A stretch of DNA of 64,000 bases from the NCBI GenBank assembly GCA_910579545.1, contig CAJTVI010000004.1, positions 22,148 through 86,147 on the forward strand, read 5' to 3'. The stretch comes from an uncultured Oscillospiraceae bacterium (lineage in GTDB: Bacteria > Bacillota > Clostridia > Oscillospirales > Ruminococcaceae). The position numbers were made by a program, and so were the translations under genes. Below are positions 49,876-60,354 of this stretch, piece after piece. How positions within the stretch are numbered: position 1 is the stretch's first letter; every line of letters begins with the position of its first letter. The notes beneath the pieces are model-generated. The model was not told the DNA's origin. It worked only from the letters and a program-made list of their open reading frames with translations, and ran no database searches.

Positions 49876-51711
49876 ATGAGCAAGATCATTGGCATCGACC
49901 TTGGCACTACCAACAGCTGTGTGGCTGTGATCGAGGGCGGCGAGCCCGTTGTGATCGCGAACGCCGAGGGCGCCCGCACCACCCCGTCGGTGGTGGGCTT
50001 TACCAAAACCGGCGAGCGGCTGGTGGGCCAGGTGGCAAAGCGCCAGGCCATCACCAACCCCGAGCGCACCATCTCCTCCATCAAGCGGGAGATGGGCACC
50101 AACTACAAGGTGGGCATCGACGACAAGGAGTACACCCCCCAGGCCATCAGCGCCATGATCCTGGCAAAGCTCAAGGCAGACGCCGAGGCCTATCTGGGCG
50201 AGACGGTCACCGAGGCGGTGATCACGGTGCCGGCCTATTTCAACGACAGCCAGCGCCAGGCCACCAAGGACGCCGGCACCATCGCGGGGCTGAACGTCCG
50301 CCGCATCATCAACGAGCCCACCGCGGCCTCGCTGGCCTACGGCGTGGACAAGGAGAACGACCAGAAGATCATGGTCTACGACCTGGGCGGCGGCACCTTT
50401 GACGTTTCGATCATCGAGATGGGCGACGGGGTCACCGCGGTGCTCTCGACCAACGGCGACACCCGCCTGGGCGGCGACGACTTTGACCAGCGGATCATCG
50501 ACTGGCTGGCCGACGGCTTCAAGGCCGAAAACGGCATCGACCTGCGCAGCGACAAGATGGCCATGCAGCGGCTCAAGGAGGCGGCCGAGAAGGCCAAGAT
50601 CGAGCTGTCCGGCGTGGCCTCCACCGCCATCAACCTGCCCTTTATCACGGCCGACGCCACCGGCCCCAAGCATCTGGACACCACCCTCACCCGCGCCCAG
50701 TTCGACAAGCTCACCGCCGACCTGGTCGAGCGCACGATGGGCCCGGTGCGCCAGGCCCTGGCCGACGCCGGCCTCAAGGCCAGCGAGCTGACCAAGGTGC
50801 TGCTGGTGGGCGGCTCCACCCGTATCCCGGCCGTGCAGGAGGCGGTCAAAAAGGCGATGGGCTGCGAGCCCTTCAAGGGCATCAACCCGGACGAGTGCGT
50901 GGCCATCGGCGCGGCCATCCAGGGCGGCGTGCTGCAGGGCGACGTCAAGGACCTGCTGCTGCTGGACGTGACCCCGCTGAGCCTGGGCATCGAGACCCTG
51001 GGCGGGGTCTGCACCAAGATCATCGACCGCAACACCACCATCCCCACCAAAAAGAGCCAGGTCTTCAGCACCGCGGCCGACAACCAGCCCAGCGTGGAGG
51101 TCAACGTACTGCAGGGCGAGCGGGAGTTTGCGCGGGACAACAAGAGCCTCGGCACCTTCCATCTGGACGGCATCGCCCCGGCCCCCCGCGGCGTGCCCCA
51201 GATCGAGGTCACCTTTGACATCGACGCCAACGGCATCGTGCACGTGAGCGCCAAGGATATGGGCACCGGCAAGGAGCAGAGCATCACCATCACCGCCTCC
51301 ACCAACATGAGCAAGGAGGATATCGACAAGGCCGTGAAGGACGCCGAGCGGTTTGCCGCCGAGGACAAAAAGCGCCGGGAGGATATCGACACCCGCAACG
51401 GGGCCGACCAGATGGTCTTCCAGGTGGAAAAGGCCCTGGGCGAGATGGGCGACAAGATCAGCGCCGGCGAAAAGAGCGAGATCGAGGCAAAGCTGGGCGA
51501 GCTGAAGGAGGCCCTCAAGGGCGAGGACATGGCCGCCATCAAGGCCAAACAGGAGGAGCTGCAAAAGGCCTTTTACGCGGTGAGCGAGAAGATGTACAAG
51601 GAGGCCGCCGCGGCGGCGCAGGCTGCGCAGGGCGCCCAGGGCGCGGCCCCCGGCCCGGACGCCGGCAAGCCGGACGACGGCGTGGTGGACGCGGACTTTA
51701 AAGAGGTATAA
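49876..51711 (+). CDS. dnaK: Chaperone DnaK (Hsp70)
   Basis: The 611-residue product is a complete Hsp70. It has a nucleotide-binding domain (1-365, with IGIDLGTTNSCVAV, the Gram-positive-type gap in that domain, and VYDLGGGTFDVSI), a linker KDLLLLDVTPLSLGIE, a substrate-binding domain (to about 510) and a lid ending in an Ala/Gly-rich tail with the terminal DADFKEV. It refolds or holds client proteins using ATP. ATG 49876 has AAGGAGAGAT; an upstream in-frame start in grpE is a shadow. Regulated with hrcA. Confidence 0.98.
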   Translation: MSKIIGIDLGTTNSCVAVIEGGEPVVIANAEGARTTPSVVGFTKTGERLVGQVAKRQAITNPERTISSIKREMGTNYKVGIDDKEYTPQAISAMILAKLKADAEAYLGETVTEAVITVPAYFNDSQRQATKDAGTIAGLNVRRIINEPTAASLAYGVDKENDQKIMVYDLGGGTFDVSIIEMGDGVTAVLSTNGDTRLGGDDFDQRIIDWLADGFKAENGIDLRSDKMAMQRLKEAAEKAKIELSGVASTAINLPFITADATGPKHLDTTLTRAQFDKLTADLVERTMGPVRQALADAGLKASELTKVLLVGGSTRIPAVQEAVKKAMGCEPFKGINPDECVAIGAAIQGGVLQGDVKDLLLLDVTPLSLGIETLGGVCTKIIDRNTTIPTKKSQVFSTAADNQPSVEVNVLQGEREFARDNKSLGTFHLDGIAPAPRGVPQIEVTFDIDANGIVHVSAKDMGTGKEQSITITASTNMSKEDIDKAVKDAERFAAEDKKRREDIDTRNGADQMVFQVEKALGEMGDKISAGEKSEIEAKLGELKEALKGEDMAAIKAKQEELQKAFYAVSEKMYKEAAAAAQAAQGAQGAAPGPDAGKPDDGVVDADFKEV

Positions 51712-51737
51712 CGCAAAAGCGATTCGGGGCCGATCCA

Positions 51738-51998
51738 GGGGGGCGCGCCCCCCACCATAAAATGCCGGACATTTTATGGATGCGATGTTTCTGGATTTTT
51801 TGCTTGCGCAAAAAATGCGAAACATCGGATGGACCCCCATCCCGCCGCATAAAGCCTTTATGCGGCGGGAAATTGTCAAATGCGGCTGCCGGTTTTTTTA
51901 GGCGGGCTGAAAAATATATTCCAAAAATTCCTGTTTTTAATGCCCGCACGGAAGGTTCCGTGCGGGGCAATGGGGGTCTGGGGGCCGCGGGCCCCCAG
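51738..51998. repeat. Array of five hairpins in the dnaK-dnaJ gap
   Basis: Five inverted repeats follow one another in this 405-bp gap without a gene: 51738-51753 (16-bp GC palindrome), 51755-51779 (ccataaaatg arms), 51783-51827 (cgatgtttc arms with an inner tttttt/aaaaaa stem), 51841-51869 (cccgccgcataaa arms) and 51943-51966 (cccgcacggaa arms). A sixth, 51978-51998, matches the repeat at 103-135. The RNA would be highly structured and may attenuate or process the message before dnaJ. Confidence 0.75.
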
Positions 51999-52116
51999 AT
52001 CGGCCCTCCATCGTCCGGTGGCCGGCAGGGCAAAAAGCCCCGGCCCCGCGTCATTACATCCACCGCCGCGCCCGGGTCTTTCTTGGCACGGCGGCCAGCG
52101 GAGTGAGTGAGAAGGT

Positions 52117-53280
52117 ATGGCAGACAAACGCGATTATTACGAGGTACTGGGGGTTGCCAAGGGCGCAACCGACGACCAGCTCAAAAGCGCCTACCGCAAG
52201 CAGGCCAAAAAATACCATCCGGACCTGAACCCGGGCAACGCCGAGGCCGAGGCCAAGTTTAAGGAAGTAAACGAAGCCTACGAGGTACTGAGCAACAAGG
52301 AAAAGCGCGCCCGGTACGACCAGTTCGGCTTTGCCGGGGTGGATCCCAGCTATGGCGCGGGGGCCGGCGGGGCCGGCTTTGGCGGTTTTGGCGGCGGGGT
52401 GGACCTGGGAGATATTTTTGGCGACCTGGGCAACATCTTTGGCGGCGGCTTTGGCTTTGGCGGCGGCCGCGCGAACCCCAACGCCCCCCGCAAGGGCGCC
52501 GACCAGCGGGTGGGCGTGACCATCAGCTTTATGGAGGCGGTGCACGGCTGCTCCAAAACCATCACGGTCAACAAGCAGGAGACCTGTGCCGAGTGCGGCG
52601 GCACCGGCGCGGCCAAGGGCACCAGCCCCGAGACCTGCCCGGACTGCGGCGGCCGCGGCTATGTGCTGCGCCAGATGCGCACCCCCTTTGGGGTGATGCA
52701 GAGCCAGGAGCCCTGCCCCCGCTGCGGCGGCAAGGGCAAGATCGTAAAAACCCCCTGCGCGGCCTGCCGCGGCAGCGGGCGCACCTCCAGCCGCAGGACC
52801 CTGGAGGTCAAGATCCCGGCCGGCATCAACGACGACCAGAGCATCGCCCTGCGCGGCCAGGGGGACGCCGGCACCAACGGCGGCCCGGCCGGGGATGTGA
52901 TCGTGATCGTGACCGTGCAGCCGGACGCCATGTTTGAGCGGGACGGCTACAATGTATGGGTCACGGTGCCTATCACCTACAGCCAGGCCGTGATGGGCGC
53001 GGACGTGGTAGTGCCCACGGTGGACGGCAAGGTGGAGTACACGGTGCCCGAGGGCACCCAGAGCGGCACCACCTTCCGGCTGCGGGGCAAGGGCATCCAG
53101 TACCTGGGCGGCCGCGGCAAGGGCGACCAGTATGTGCGGGTGGAGGTGGAGATCCCCAAAAAGCTCAACCGCCACCAGCGCGAGGCCCTCAAGGCCTTTG
53201 AGGAGAGCCTCAAGGACGAAAACTACGAAAAGCGCAAGGGCTTTTTTAAAAACCTGCGCGACAAATTCGAGGGCAAGTAA
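52117..53280 (+). CDS. dnaJ: Co-chaperone DnaJ (Hsp40)
   Basis: DnaJ delivers substrates to DnaK and stimulates its ATPase. The 387-residue product has the J domain (1-70, with the HPD motif in KKYHPDLN), a Gly/Phe-rich linker (75-125) and four zinc motifs (CAECGGTG, CPDCGGRG, CPRCGGKG, CAACRGSG). The C-terminal peptide-binding domains follow. ATG 52117 has a GAAGG site. The 405-bp gap after dnaK with its hairpin array is unusual for this operon. A bidirectional terminator follows. Confidence 0.98.
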   Translation: MADKRDYYEVLGVAKGATDDQLKSAYRKQAKKYHPDLNPGNAEAEAKFKEVNEAYEVLSNKEKRARYDQFGFAGVDPSYGAGAGGAGFGGFGGGVDLGDIFGDLGNIFGGGFGFGGGRANPNAPRKGADQRVGVTISFMEAVHGCSKTITVNKQETCAECGGTGAAKGTSPETCPDCGGRGYVLRQMRTPFGVMQSQEPCPRCGGKGKIVKTPCAACRGSGRTSSRRTLEVKIPAGINDDQSIALRGQGDAGTNGGPAGDVIVIVTVQPDAMFERDGYNVWVTVPITYSQAVMGADVVVPTVDGKVEYTVPEGTQSGTTFRLRGKGIQYLGGRGKGDQYVRVEVEIPKKLNRHQREALKAFEESLKDENYEKRKGFFKNLRDKFEGK

Positions 53281-53297
53281 AGCATTATTTGATCAAT

Positions 53298-53340
53298 AAA
53301 AGGGCGTTCCCGGAGGATGAAGTCCGGGAACGCCCTTTTT
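53298..53340. terminator. Bidirectional terminator between dnaJ and atpC
   Basis: A 16-bp stem (53299-53314 with 53323-53338) is flanked by an A run on the left and a T run on the right, so it can stop both the hrcA operon and the convergent atp operon. Confidence 0.9.
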
Positions 53341-53394
53341 GGAATCGATCGCATTGGCAGGGGCGGGGGCTGATTTGCCGGCCGGGCCGCCGTC

Positions 53395-53796
53395 TTACTT
53401 TCCGCCGGCCACCGCGATGCGGGTGAGCGCGCGGCGCAGCTTCGCCTCGGCCCGGGCGGTCTCGGCCGCCTCGGCGGCGTTTTTCAGCGCGGCCTCGGCC
53501 CGCTCCTTGGCAAGGCGGGCGCGCTCTAAGTCGATGCTGTCGGCCCACTCAAAGGTGGTGGCCACCAGCCGCACCCCATTTTGGGTCACGGCCAGCATCC
53601 CGCCCGCGCAGGCCGCGCGGCGGCGCTGCCCGCCGATCACCACCGCGGCCTCGCCAATGCCCAGCGCGGCCACATAGGGGGAGTGCCGCGGCAGGATGCA
53701 GACGTTGCCCTCGGTGGTGCGCACCAGCAGCCGCTCGGCCTCGCCGTCGTAAAAGCCGCCGTCCGGCGTGACGATCTGCAGGGGAAATGTCGCCAT
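53395..53796 (-). CDS. atpC: ATP synthase epsilon subunit
   Basis: The epsilon subunit is part of the central stalk and regulates ATP hydrolysis. The 133-residue product has the N-terminal beta sandwich (FPLQIVTPDGGFYDGEAERLL, then PRHSPYVAALGIG) and a C-terminal two-helix region (about 88-130) rich in Ala/Glu/Arg. Standard length. Last gene of the operon, 78 bp after atpD. Confidence 0.95.
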   Translation of the reverse strand: MATFPLQIVTPDGGFYDGEAERLLVRTTEGNVCILPRHSPYVAALGIGEAAVVIGGQRRRAACAGGMLAVTQNGVRLVATTFEWADSIDLERARLAKERAEAALKNAAEAAETARAEAKLRRALTRIAVAGGK

Positions 53797-53874
53797 AGGA
53801 ATCTTCCTTTCGGTAACAGCCCGGCCCCGCCGCCTTGCGCGGCGGGCCCTGGGCTGTGTTGGGGGGCTGGGCCG

Positions 53875-55275
53875 TTACAGCTTTTTGGCCTTCTCCACCA
53901 CGTCGTCGATGGTGCCCGCAAACAAAAACGCCGATTCGGGCAGGGCGTCGTGCTTGCCCTCGATGATCTCCTTAAAGCCGCGGATGGTCTCCTTGAGCGG
54001 CACATACTTGCCCGGCATGCCGGTAAACTGCTCGGCCACGTTAAAGGGCTGCGAGAGGAACCGCTGGATCTTGCGCGCCCGGGCCACTGTGAGCTTGTCG
54101 TCCTCCGACAGTTCCTCCATGCCCATGATGGCAATGATGTCCTGCAGCTCCTTGTACCGCTGCAAAATGCGCTGCACGTCCCGGGCCACCGCGTAATGCT
54201 CCTTGCCCACGATGTCCGGGGCCAGGATGCGGGAGGTGGAGTCCAGCGGGTCCACCGCCGGGTAGATGCCCAGGCTGGCGATGCTGCGCGAGAGCACGGT
54301 GGTGGCGTCCAGGTGGGCAAAGGTGGTGGCCGGGGCCGGGTCGGTCAGGTCGTCCGCCGGCACATATACCGCCTGCACCGAGGTGATCGAGCCCTTTTTG
54401 GTGGAGGTGATCCGCTCCTGCAAGGCGCCCATCTCGGTGGCCAGGGTGGGCTGGTAGCCCACCGCCGAGGGCATCCGGCCCAAGAGGGCCGAAACCTCCG
54501 AGCCGGCCTGGGTAAACCGGAAGATGTTGTCGATAAAGAGCAGCACGTCCTGGTTTTTCTCGTCCCGGAAGTACTCGGCCATGGTCAGGCCCGACAGGCC
54601 CACCCGCATACGGGCTCCCGGCGGCTCGTTCATCTGGCCGTAGACCAGCGCTGTTTTGGAGAGCACCCCGCTCTCCTTCATCTCGTTGTACAGATCGTTG
54701 CCTTCGCGGGTGCGCTCGCCCACGCCGGTAAAGATCGAGTAGCCGCCGTGCTCGGTGGCCACGTTGTGGATCAGCTCCTGGATCAGCACCGTCTTGCCGA
54801 CCCCCGCGCCCCCAAACAGGCCGATCTTGCCGCCCTTGGCGTAGGGGGCGATCAGGTCTACCACCTTGATGCCGGTCTCCAGGATCTCGGTGGTGGATTC
54901 CTGTTCGTCATACGCCGGGGGCTGGCGGTGGATGGGCCAGCGGGCCTCGGTTTTGGGGGCGGGCTGGTTGTCCACCGGCTCGCCCAGCAGGTTGAACACC
55001 CGGCCCAGGCACTCCTCGCCCACCGGCACCGTAATGGGGCCGCCGGTGTCCACCGCGGTCATGCCGCGCACCAGCCCGTCGGTGCCGGACATGGCAATGC
55101 AGCGCACCACGTCGTCGCCCACATGCTGGGCCACCTCCAGCGTGATGCTCTCCTCGCCCTTCTGCACCGTGATGGCGTTGAGCAGGTTGGGCAGCTGCCC
55201 GTCCGGGAATTTGATGTCCAGCACCGGCCCGATGATCTGGGTTACGATGCCGGTATTCTGTTTGCTCATTGGCAT
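53875..55275 (-). CDS. atpD: ATP synthase beta subunit
   Basis: The catalytic subunit of F1, 466 residues. It has the P-loop GLFGGAGVGKTVLIQELIHN (about 150-169), the catalytic Glu in GVGERTREGNDLY, and LSGLTMAEYFRDE. The ALGIYPAVDPLDSTSR motif is also standard. ATG 55275 is five bases after AAAGGAG; a second ATG at 55269 is an alternative start. Positioned after atpG. Confidence 0.98.
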   Translation of the reverse strand: MPMSKQNTGIVTQIIGPVLDIKFPDGQLPNLLNAITVQKGEESITLEVAQHVGDDVVRCIAMSGTDGLVRGMTAVDTGGPITVPVGEECLGRVFNLLGEPVDNQPAPKTEARWPIHRQPPAYDEQESTTEILETGIKVVDLIAPYAKGGKIGLFGGAGVGKTVLIQELIHNVATEHGGYSIFTGVGERTREGNDLYNEMKESGVLSKTALVYGQMNEPPGARMRVGLSGLTMAEYFRDEKNQDVLLFIDNIFRFTQAGSEVSALLGRMPSAVGYQPTLATEMGALQERITSTKKGSITSVQAVYVPADDLTDPAPATTFAHLDATTVLSRSIASLGIYPAVDPLDSTSRILAPDIVGKEHYAVARDVQRILQRYKELQDIIAIMGMEELSEDDKLTVARARKIQRFLSQPFNVAEQFTGMPGKYVPLKETIRGFKEIIEGKHDALPESAFLFAGTIDDVVEKAKKL

Positions 55276-55346
55276 AAGTCTCCTTTATAAGAGATTTGCA
55301 CCCTTGCATCCCTGCCCGGCGGGCGGGATGCGGCTGTTTGCTGCGG

Positions 55347-56198
55347 TCATGCTTCGGCGCCCGCCACGATCTCGGTGAGCTCCTGGGTGATCGCGCCCTG
55401 CCGCGCCCGGTTGTACTTGAGCGAGAGGTCCTCGATCATCTCGCCCGCGTTCTTGCTGGCCGCGTCCATGGCGGTGCGGCGCGCTCCCTGCTCGCTGGCC
55501 ACGCTCTCGGCCATGGCGCCCCACAAAAGGCCCCCCACATAGCTGGGCACGATCGCGTCGTATACCTCCTCGCTGGAGGGCTCGTACAGGGTCAGGCTCT
55601 CGGCCGAGTTTTTGGCCTGCTCGCGCTCATAGCGGATGGGCAGCATTTTGAGCACCGCCGGCTGCTGGCTGAGCATCGAGACAAAGTTTGTGTAGCCCAC
55701 AAACAGCTCGTCAAATTCACCCCTGCGGAACTGTTCGCAGAGCATCCGCGCGGCCTCAAAGCAGTCGCTCAGCGAGACCGTCTCGGCCACCGCATACGAG
55801 GTGGTAAGCGTCTCGAGCCCATGGGAAGCGCAGTACTCCACCGCCTTTTTGCCGATGGGCAGCACGCAGGCCGGCTTGCCCTCCATGTGGGCCGCCACCG
55901 CCTTGAAGAGGTTGGAGTTGTAGCCGCCGGCAAGCCCGCGGTCGCCCGCGATCATGATATAGCAGCTTTTTTTGACCTCCCGCTTTTGCACAAACGGGGA
56001 GGAAAACTCGGTGTTGCCGTAGGCGATGTCGTTCAGGCATTTGTGCAGGGTGGAAAAATACGGCCGGGTGGCCTCGGCGCGCAGCTTGGCGCGCCGCAGC
56101 TTGGAGGAGGCCACCAGCTCCATCGCCTTGGTGATCTGCATGGTGCTTTCCACGCTCTTGATGCGCAGCTTGATATCCTTCATGGACGATGCCGCCAT
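55347..56198 (-). CDS. atpG: ATP synthase gamma subunit
   Basis: The rotor shaft of F1, 283 residues. The N-terminal helix includes MKDIKLRIKSVESTMQITKAM and the C-terminal helix RRTAMDAASKNAGEMIEDL, which form the coiled coil inside the alpha3beta3 ring. The middle contains ITAGDRGLAGGYN-like IAGDRGLAGGYNSN. The ATG at 56198 lies 21 bp after atpA. Confidence 0.97.
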   Translation of the reverse strand: MAASSMKDIKLRIKSVESTMQITKAMELVASSKLRRAKLRAEATRPYFSTLHKCLNDIAYGNTEFSSPFVQKREVKKSCYIMIAGDRGLAGGYNSNLFKAVAAHMEGKPACVLPIGKKAVEYCASHGLETLTTSYAVAETVSLSDCFEAARMLCEQFRRGEFDELFVGYTNFVSMLSQQPAVLKMLPIRYEREQAKNSAESLTLYEPSSEEVYDAIVPSYVGGLLWGAMAESVASEQGARRTAMDAASKNAGEMIEDLSLKYNRARQGAITQELTEIVAGAEA

Positions 56199-56219
56199 GA
56201 TGCCGTCTCCTTTCTGCGC

Positions 56220-57740
<1,521 letters not shown>

Positions 57741-57854
57741 AGTCTCACCAACTTTCTTGCGTTGAGATACCGCCGCGCCCCGCGCGGCCAAAGCCCCGCC
57801 GCCCTGCGCGGATGTCCGGGCAGGCAATGGGTGCGGCGGATGTGCAAAAACGCC

Positions 57855-58385
57855 CTACGCGTCCAGCAAAACGCGCCGCAGCGCGGCAAGCCGCCCGGAC
57901 GCGGTGCCGTCCAGTTCCCGGCCGCTGTACCGCAGCTTTACGCCGCCCAGCACCCCGGGGTCCAGCCGGTTTTCCAGCAGCACGGACATGCCGGTCTGCC
58001 CCTCCAGTTTTTTTTGCAGGGCGGCCAGCTGGTCCTGGGTCATGGGCACCGCGCTCACGGCCTCCACCGGCAGGATGCCCTTTGCCTCGTAGTGCAGCGC
58101 ACGGTACTGGGCAAGGCAGCCGTCCAAAAGGCCCAGGGCGGATTTTTCGCACAGGATCTTCAAAAAATTCAGCACATAGGGGTGCACGCCGCCAAAGGCC
58201 TCGTCCAAAAGGCCCAGCCGCTCGGCGGCGGGCAGGGCGGGGTTCTGCACCAGGCGGCGGTACTCGGGCTGGCTGCTGAAGGCCCCGGCCGCAAGGGCCA
58301 GGCCCTCCAGTGCCTCCTCCTCGCAGTGCTCCTCGGCGGCCAGCGCGTACAGGGCGCTGCCGTATTCCTTTTCGGCCGCGGTCAT
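57855..58385 (-). CDS. atpH: ATP synthase delta subunit
   Basis: The delta subunit ties the peripheral stalk to the top of F1. The 176-residue product has an N-terminal helical domain (EKEYGSALYALAAEE to about 105) and a C-terminal part with VSAVPMTQDQLAALQKKLE and DPGVLGGVKLRYSGRELDGT. The sequence is weakly conserved, as usual. ATG 58385 overlaps the atpF stop (ATGA). Confidence 0.94.
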   Translation of the reverse strand: MTAAEKEYGSALYALAAEEHCEEEALEGLALAAGAFSSQPEYRRLVQNPALPAAERLGLLDEAFGGVHPYVLNFLKILCEKSALGLLDGCLAQYRALHYEAKGILPVEAVSAVPMTQDQLAALQKKLEGQTGMSVLLENRLDPGVLGGVKLRYSGRELDGTASGRLAALRRVLLDA

Positions 58386-58888
58386 GAGGCATCCCCCACG
58401 CGGCTGATGAAATCGTCGATCAGCGCCTTGTGCGTCTTCTCGTCGATCTCCTTTTCCACCACCCGGCCGGCCAGTTCGAGCGCAAGCTCCGAGATGTCGT
58501 TTTTCAACTCGCCCGCGGCCTTGAGCCGCTGGTTCTCGATCTCGGCGCTGGCCTTGCTCTTGAGCGCGGCCGCCTCGGCCCGCGCGGCGCTTACCATCTC
58601 ATCGCTGCGGGCGGCGGCGCGCTGGGTGGCGCTCTGCACGATCTCGGTCGCCTCCTGCCGGGCGCTTGCCAGGCGGGTCTCGTATTCTTCCTTCAGCGCG
58701 TTGGCGTCCCCCTCGGCCTTTTCGGCCTCGGTGTAAAGGGTCTCCACCTGCTCGGCGCGCTGCTTGAGGATCTTCTGCACCGGCTTAAAGAGGAAATGCT
58801 TGACCCCAAGGGTCAGGATCAGCAGGTTGCAGATCTGGAAGATAAAGGTCCATGGGGCGAAGGTGACGAGATCCTGAAACTGTTTCAT
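58382..58888 (-). CDS. atpF: ATP synthase b subunit
   Basis: Peripheral stalk subunit, 168 residues. One N-terminal transmembrane helix (about 10-32) is followed by a long, highly charged helix (33-155) that dimerises. Typical segments are FLFKPVQKILKQRAEQV and LALELAGRVVEKEIDEK. It overlaps atpH by 4 nt and follows atpE after 118 bp. Confidence 0.95.
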   Translation of the reverse strand: MKQFQDLVTFAPWTFIFQICNLLILTLGVKHFLFKPVQKILKQRAEQVETLYTEAEKAEGDANALKEEYETRLASARQEATEIVQSATQRAAARSDEMVSAARAEAAALKSKASAEIENQRLKAAGELKNDISELALELAGRVVEKEIDEKTHKALIDDFISRVGDAS

Positions 58889-59006
58889 TCTGTCTCCTCC
58901 TTCGGGCTGTTGGGATACGGGGGCAGGGCAAACGGCCGGCCCCGCCGCCCCGCGCAGGGGGCGGCGTTAAAAGGGCAGGCGGGCAAGGGCCCCGCCCCGG
59001 TTCGGC

Positions 59007-59270
59007 TTACAGCAGGCCGATGAAGATGCGGGGCGCCACAAAGATCAGCAGCAGGCCGGTTACAAAGCCATAGATACCGGTGGTCTCGGCAATGGCGCAG
59101 CCCAGCAGCATGGTGCTGGTCACGTCGCCCTTGCACTCGGGCTGGCGGCCGATGGCCTCCAGGGCCTTGGCCACCGCGTTGCCTTCGCCGATGCCAGGGC
59201 CGATGCCGGCGATCAGCGCGAGACCGGCGCCGATGGCGCAGCCGGCCATAATGATTGCTTTTTCCATCAT
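59007..59270 (-). CDS. atpE: ATP synthase c subunit, Na+-type two-carboxylate
   Basis: The proteolipid that forms the membrane rotor ring, 87 residues with two helices and the loop RQPE. The ion site shows Glu62-Thr63 and Tyr67 (AETTGIY), the pattern of sodium-binding c rings. Glu29 (GIGEGNA) sits at the position of the sodium-ligand Gln32 of Ilyobacter. Numbering with a three-residue offset gives Glu32/Glu65/Thr66/Tyr70. Fusobacterium nucleatum, a Na+-coupled enzyme, has the same two-carboxylate motif. Na+ coupling is therefore likely here. The start is ATG 59270; an upstream ATG-less leader lies towards atpB (178-bp gap). Confidence 0.95.
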   Translation of the reverse strand: MMEKAIIMAGCAIGAGLALIAGIGPGIGEGNAVAKALEAIGRQPECKGDVTSTMLLGCAIAETTGIYGFVTGLLLIFVAPRIFIGLL

Positions 59271-59448
59271 AGAGGTGTCCTCCTACCAATGAAATGTTTT
59301 TATCCTTCAGCACCCGCTTTTAAAAGCGGCGGGTGTGAATACGGTGTGTGCGCGCCTTGCGGCGCGGGGCCTGCCGAAAAACCGGGGCATGCCGCGCGGG
59401 GCCGCTCGGCGCTTTGCCCCCCGCGGGAGGCGCGCTGCGCCCGGGGCC

Positions 59449-60354
59449 TTACCCCTCGGCCGCGTTGGCGATGTAGAGGGTGGTGAGCATGCAGAAGATA
59501 AACGCCTGCATCGCGCTGGAGAAGAGGTCAAAATAGACGCTGAATATCGCCGGGATGCCGGCCTGCAAAACCGGGATGCCGGCAAACATCTCGCCCCAGC
59601 CGGCGGGCAGCAGGCTCAGGCAGGCAAGGCCGCCCAGCACGCAGAGCACGATGCCGAACAGCTTGTGGGAGAATTTGGCCGCGCCGGCCGCCTTGCCGCT
59701 GCGGTACTTAAAGAGCAGGGCAATGCCCGCGGCCAGCACAAGGCCGGCCACTAAGATGCTGCGGCCCAAAAGGTTCAGCAAGGCGGCGCTGCCGGCGGCC
59801 AGGGCCGCGTAGAGCAGCGAGGTGATGACCGTGCCCGAGACGATGTTGCCAAAATGACGGAAGGCCATCGAGATGGGGGTGGCCAGCTCGGACAGGATGT
59901 TGAAGGGGGTGAGCAGCGGGATGGGCTGGGTAAAGCCCAGCAGGTAGCCGCCAACGCCCCCGGCGCGGATCTTGTTGTAGGTGATGAGCACAAACACCAT
60001 CAGGGCCCAGGCCAGGGTGGTGGACACATCGCCGGTGGGCGGGAAAAGCCCCACCAAGCTCAGCAGGCTGCCCATCAGCGAGGAGACGAACAGAGCCGCC
60101 ACAAAGGGGCCGTAGTAGGCAAACCGCACCCCCATGTTGCCGTTGACAAAGTTCTGGGCCGTCTCCACCAAAAACTCGGCCACCACCTGCCGCTTGCTCA
60201 CCGCCCGCAGCTGTAAGCCCCGGGTGAGGAAGGCGCACAGCCCCAGCACGATCAGGGTGACCAAAAGCGAGTCCACCATGGTGGCGGTGATGGGGATGCC
60301 CCCCAGCACCGGGATGGTACAATAGATGCGCGCACCGGTAATATCCACATTCAT
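59449..60354 (-). CDS. atpB: ATP synthase a subunit
   Basis: The stator channel subunit of Fo, 301 residues with about six to seven membrane segments. The essential Arg lies in SMAFRHFGNIVSGTV. The C-terminal helix contains VYFDLFSSAMQAFIFCMLTTLYI, the standard end. It is longer than many bacterial versions owing to an extra region (about 205-250). The ATG at 60354 overlaps the atpI-like stop (ATGA). Confidence 0.96.
   Translation of the reverse strand: MNVDITGARIYCTIPVLGGIPITATMVDSLLVTLIVLGLCAFLTRGLQLRAVSKRQVVAEFLVETAQNFVNGNMGVRFAYYGPFVAALFVSSLMGSLLSLVGLFPPTGDVSTTLAWALMVFVLITYNKIRAGGVGGYLLGFTQPIPLLTPFNILSELATPISMAFRHFGNIVSGTVITSLLYAALAAGSAALLNLLGRSILVAGLVLAAGIALLFKYRSGKAAGAAKFSHKLFGIVLCVLGGLACLSLLPAGWGEMFAGIPVLQAGIPAIFSVYFDLFSSAMQAFIFCMLTTLYIANAAEG

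Noticed and set aside
51712..52116. Small genes in the dnaK-dnaJ gap
   Set aside because: Several short frames exist on both strands, but none has a ribosome site and all cross the hairpin arms.
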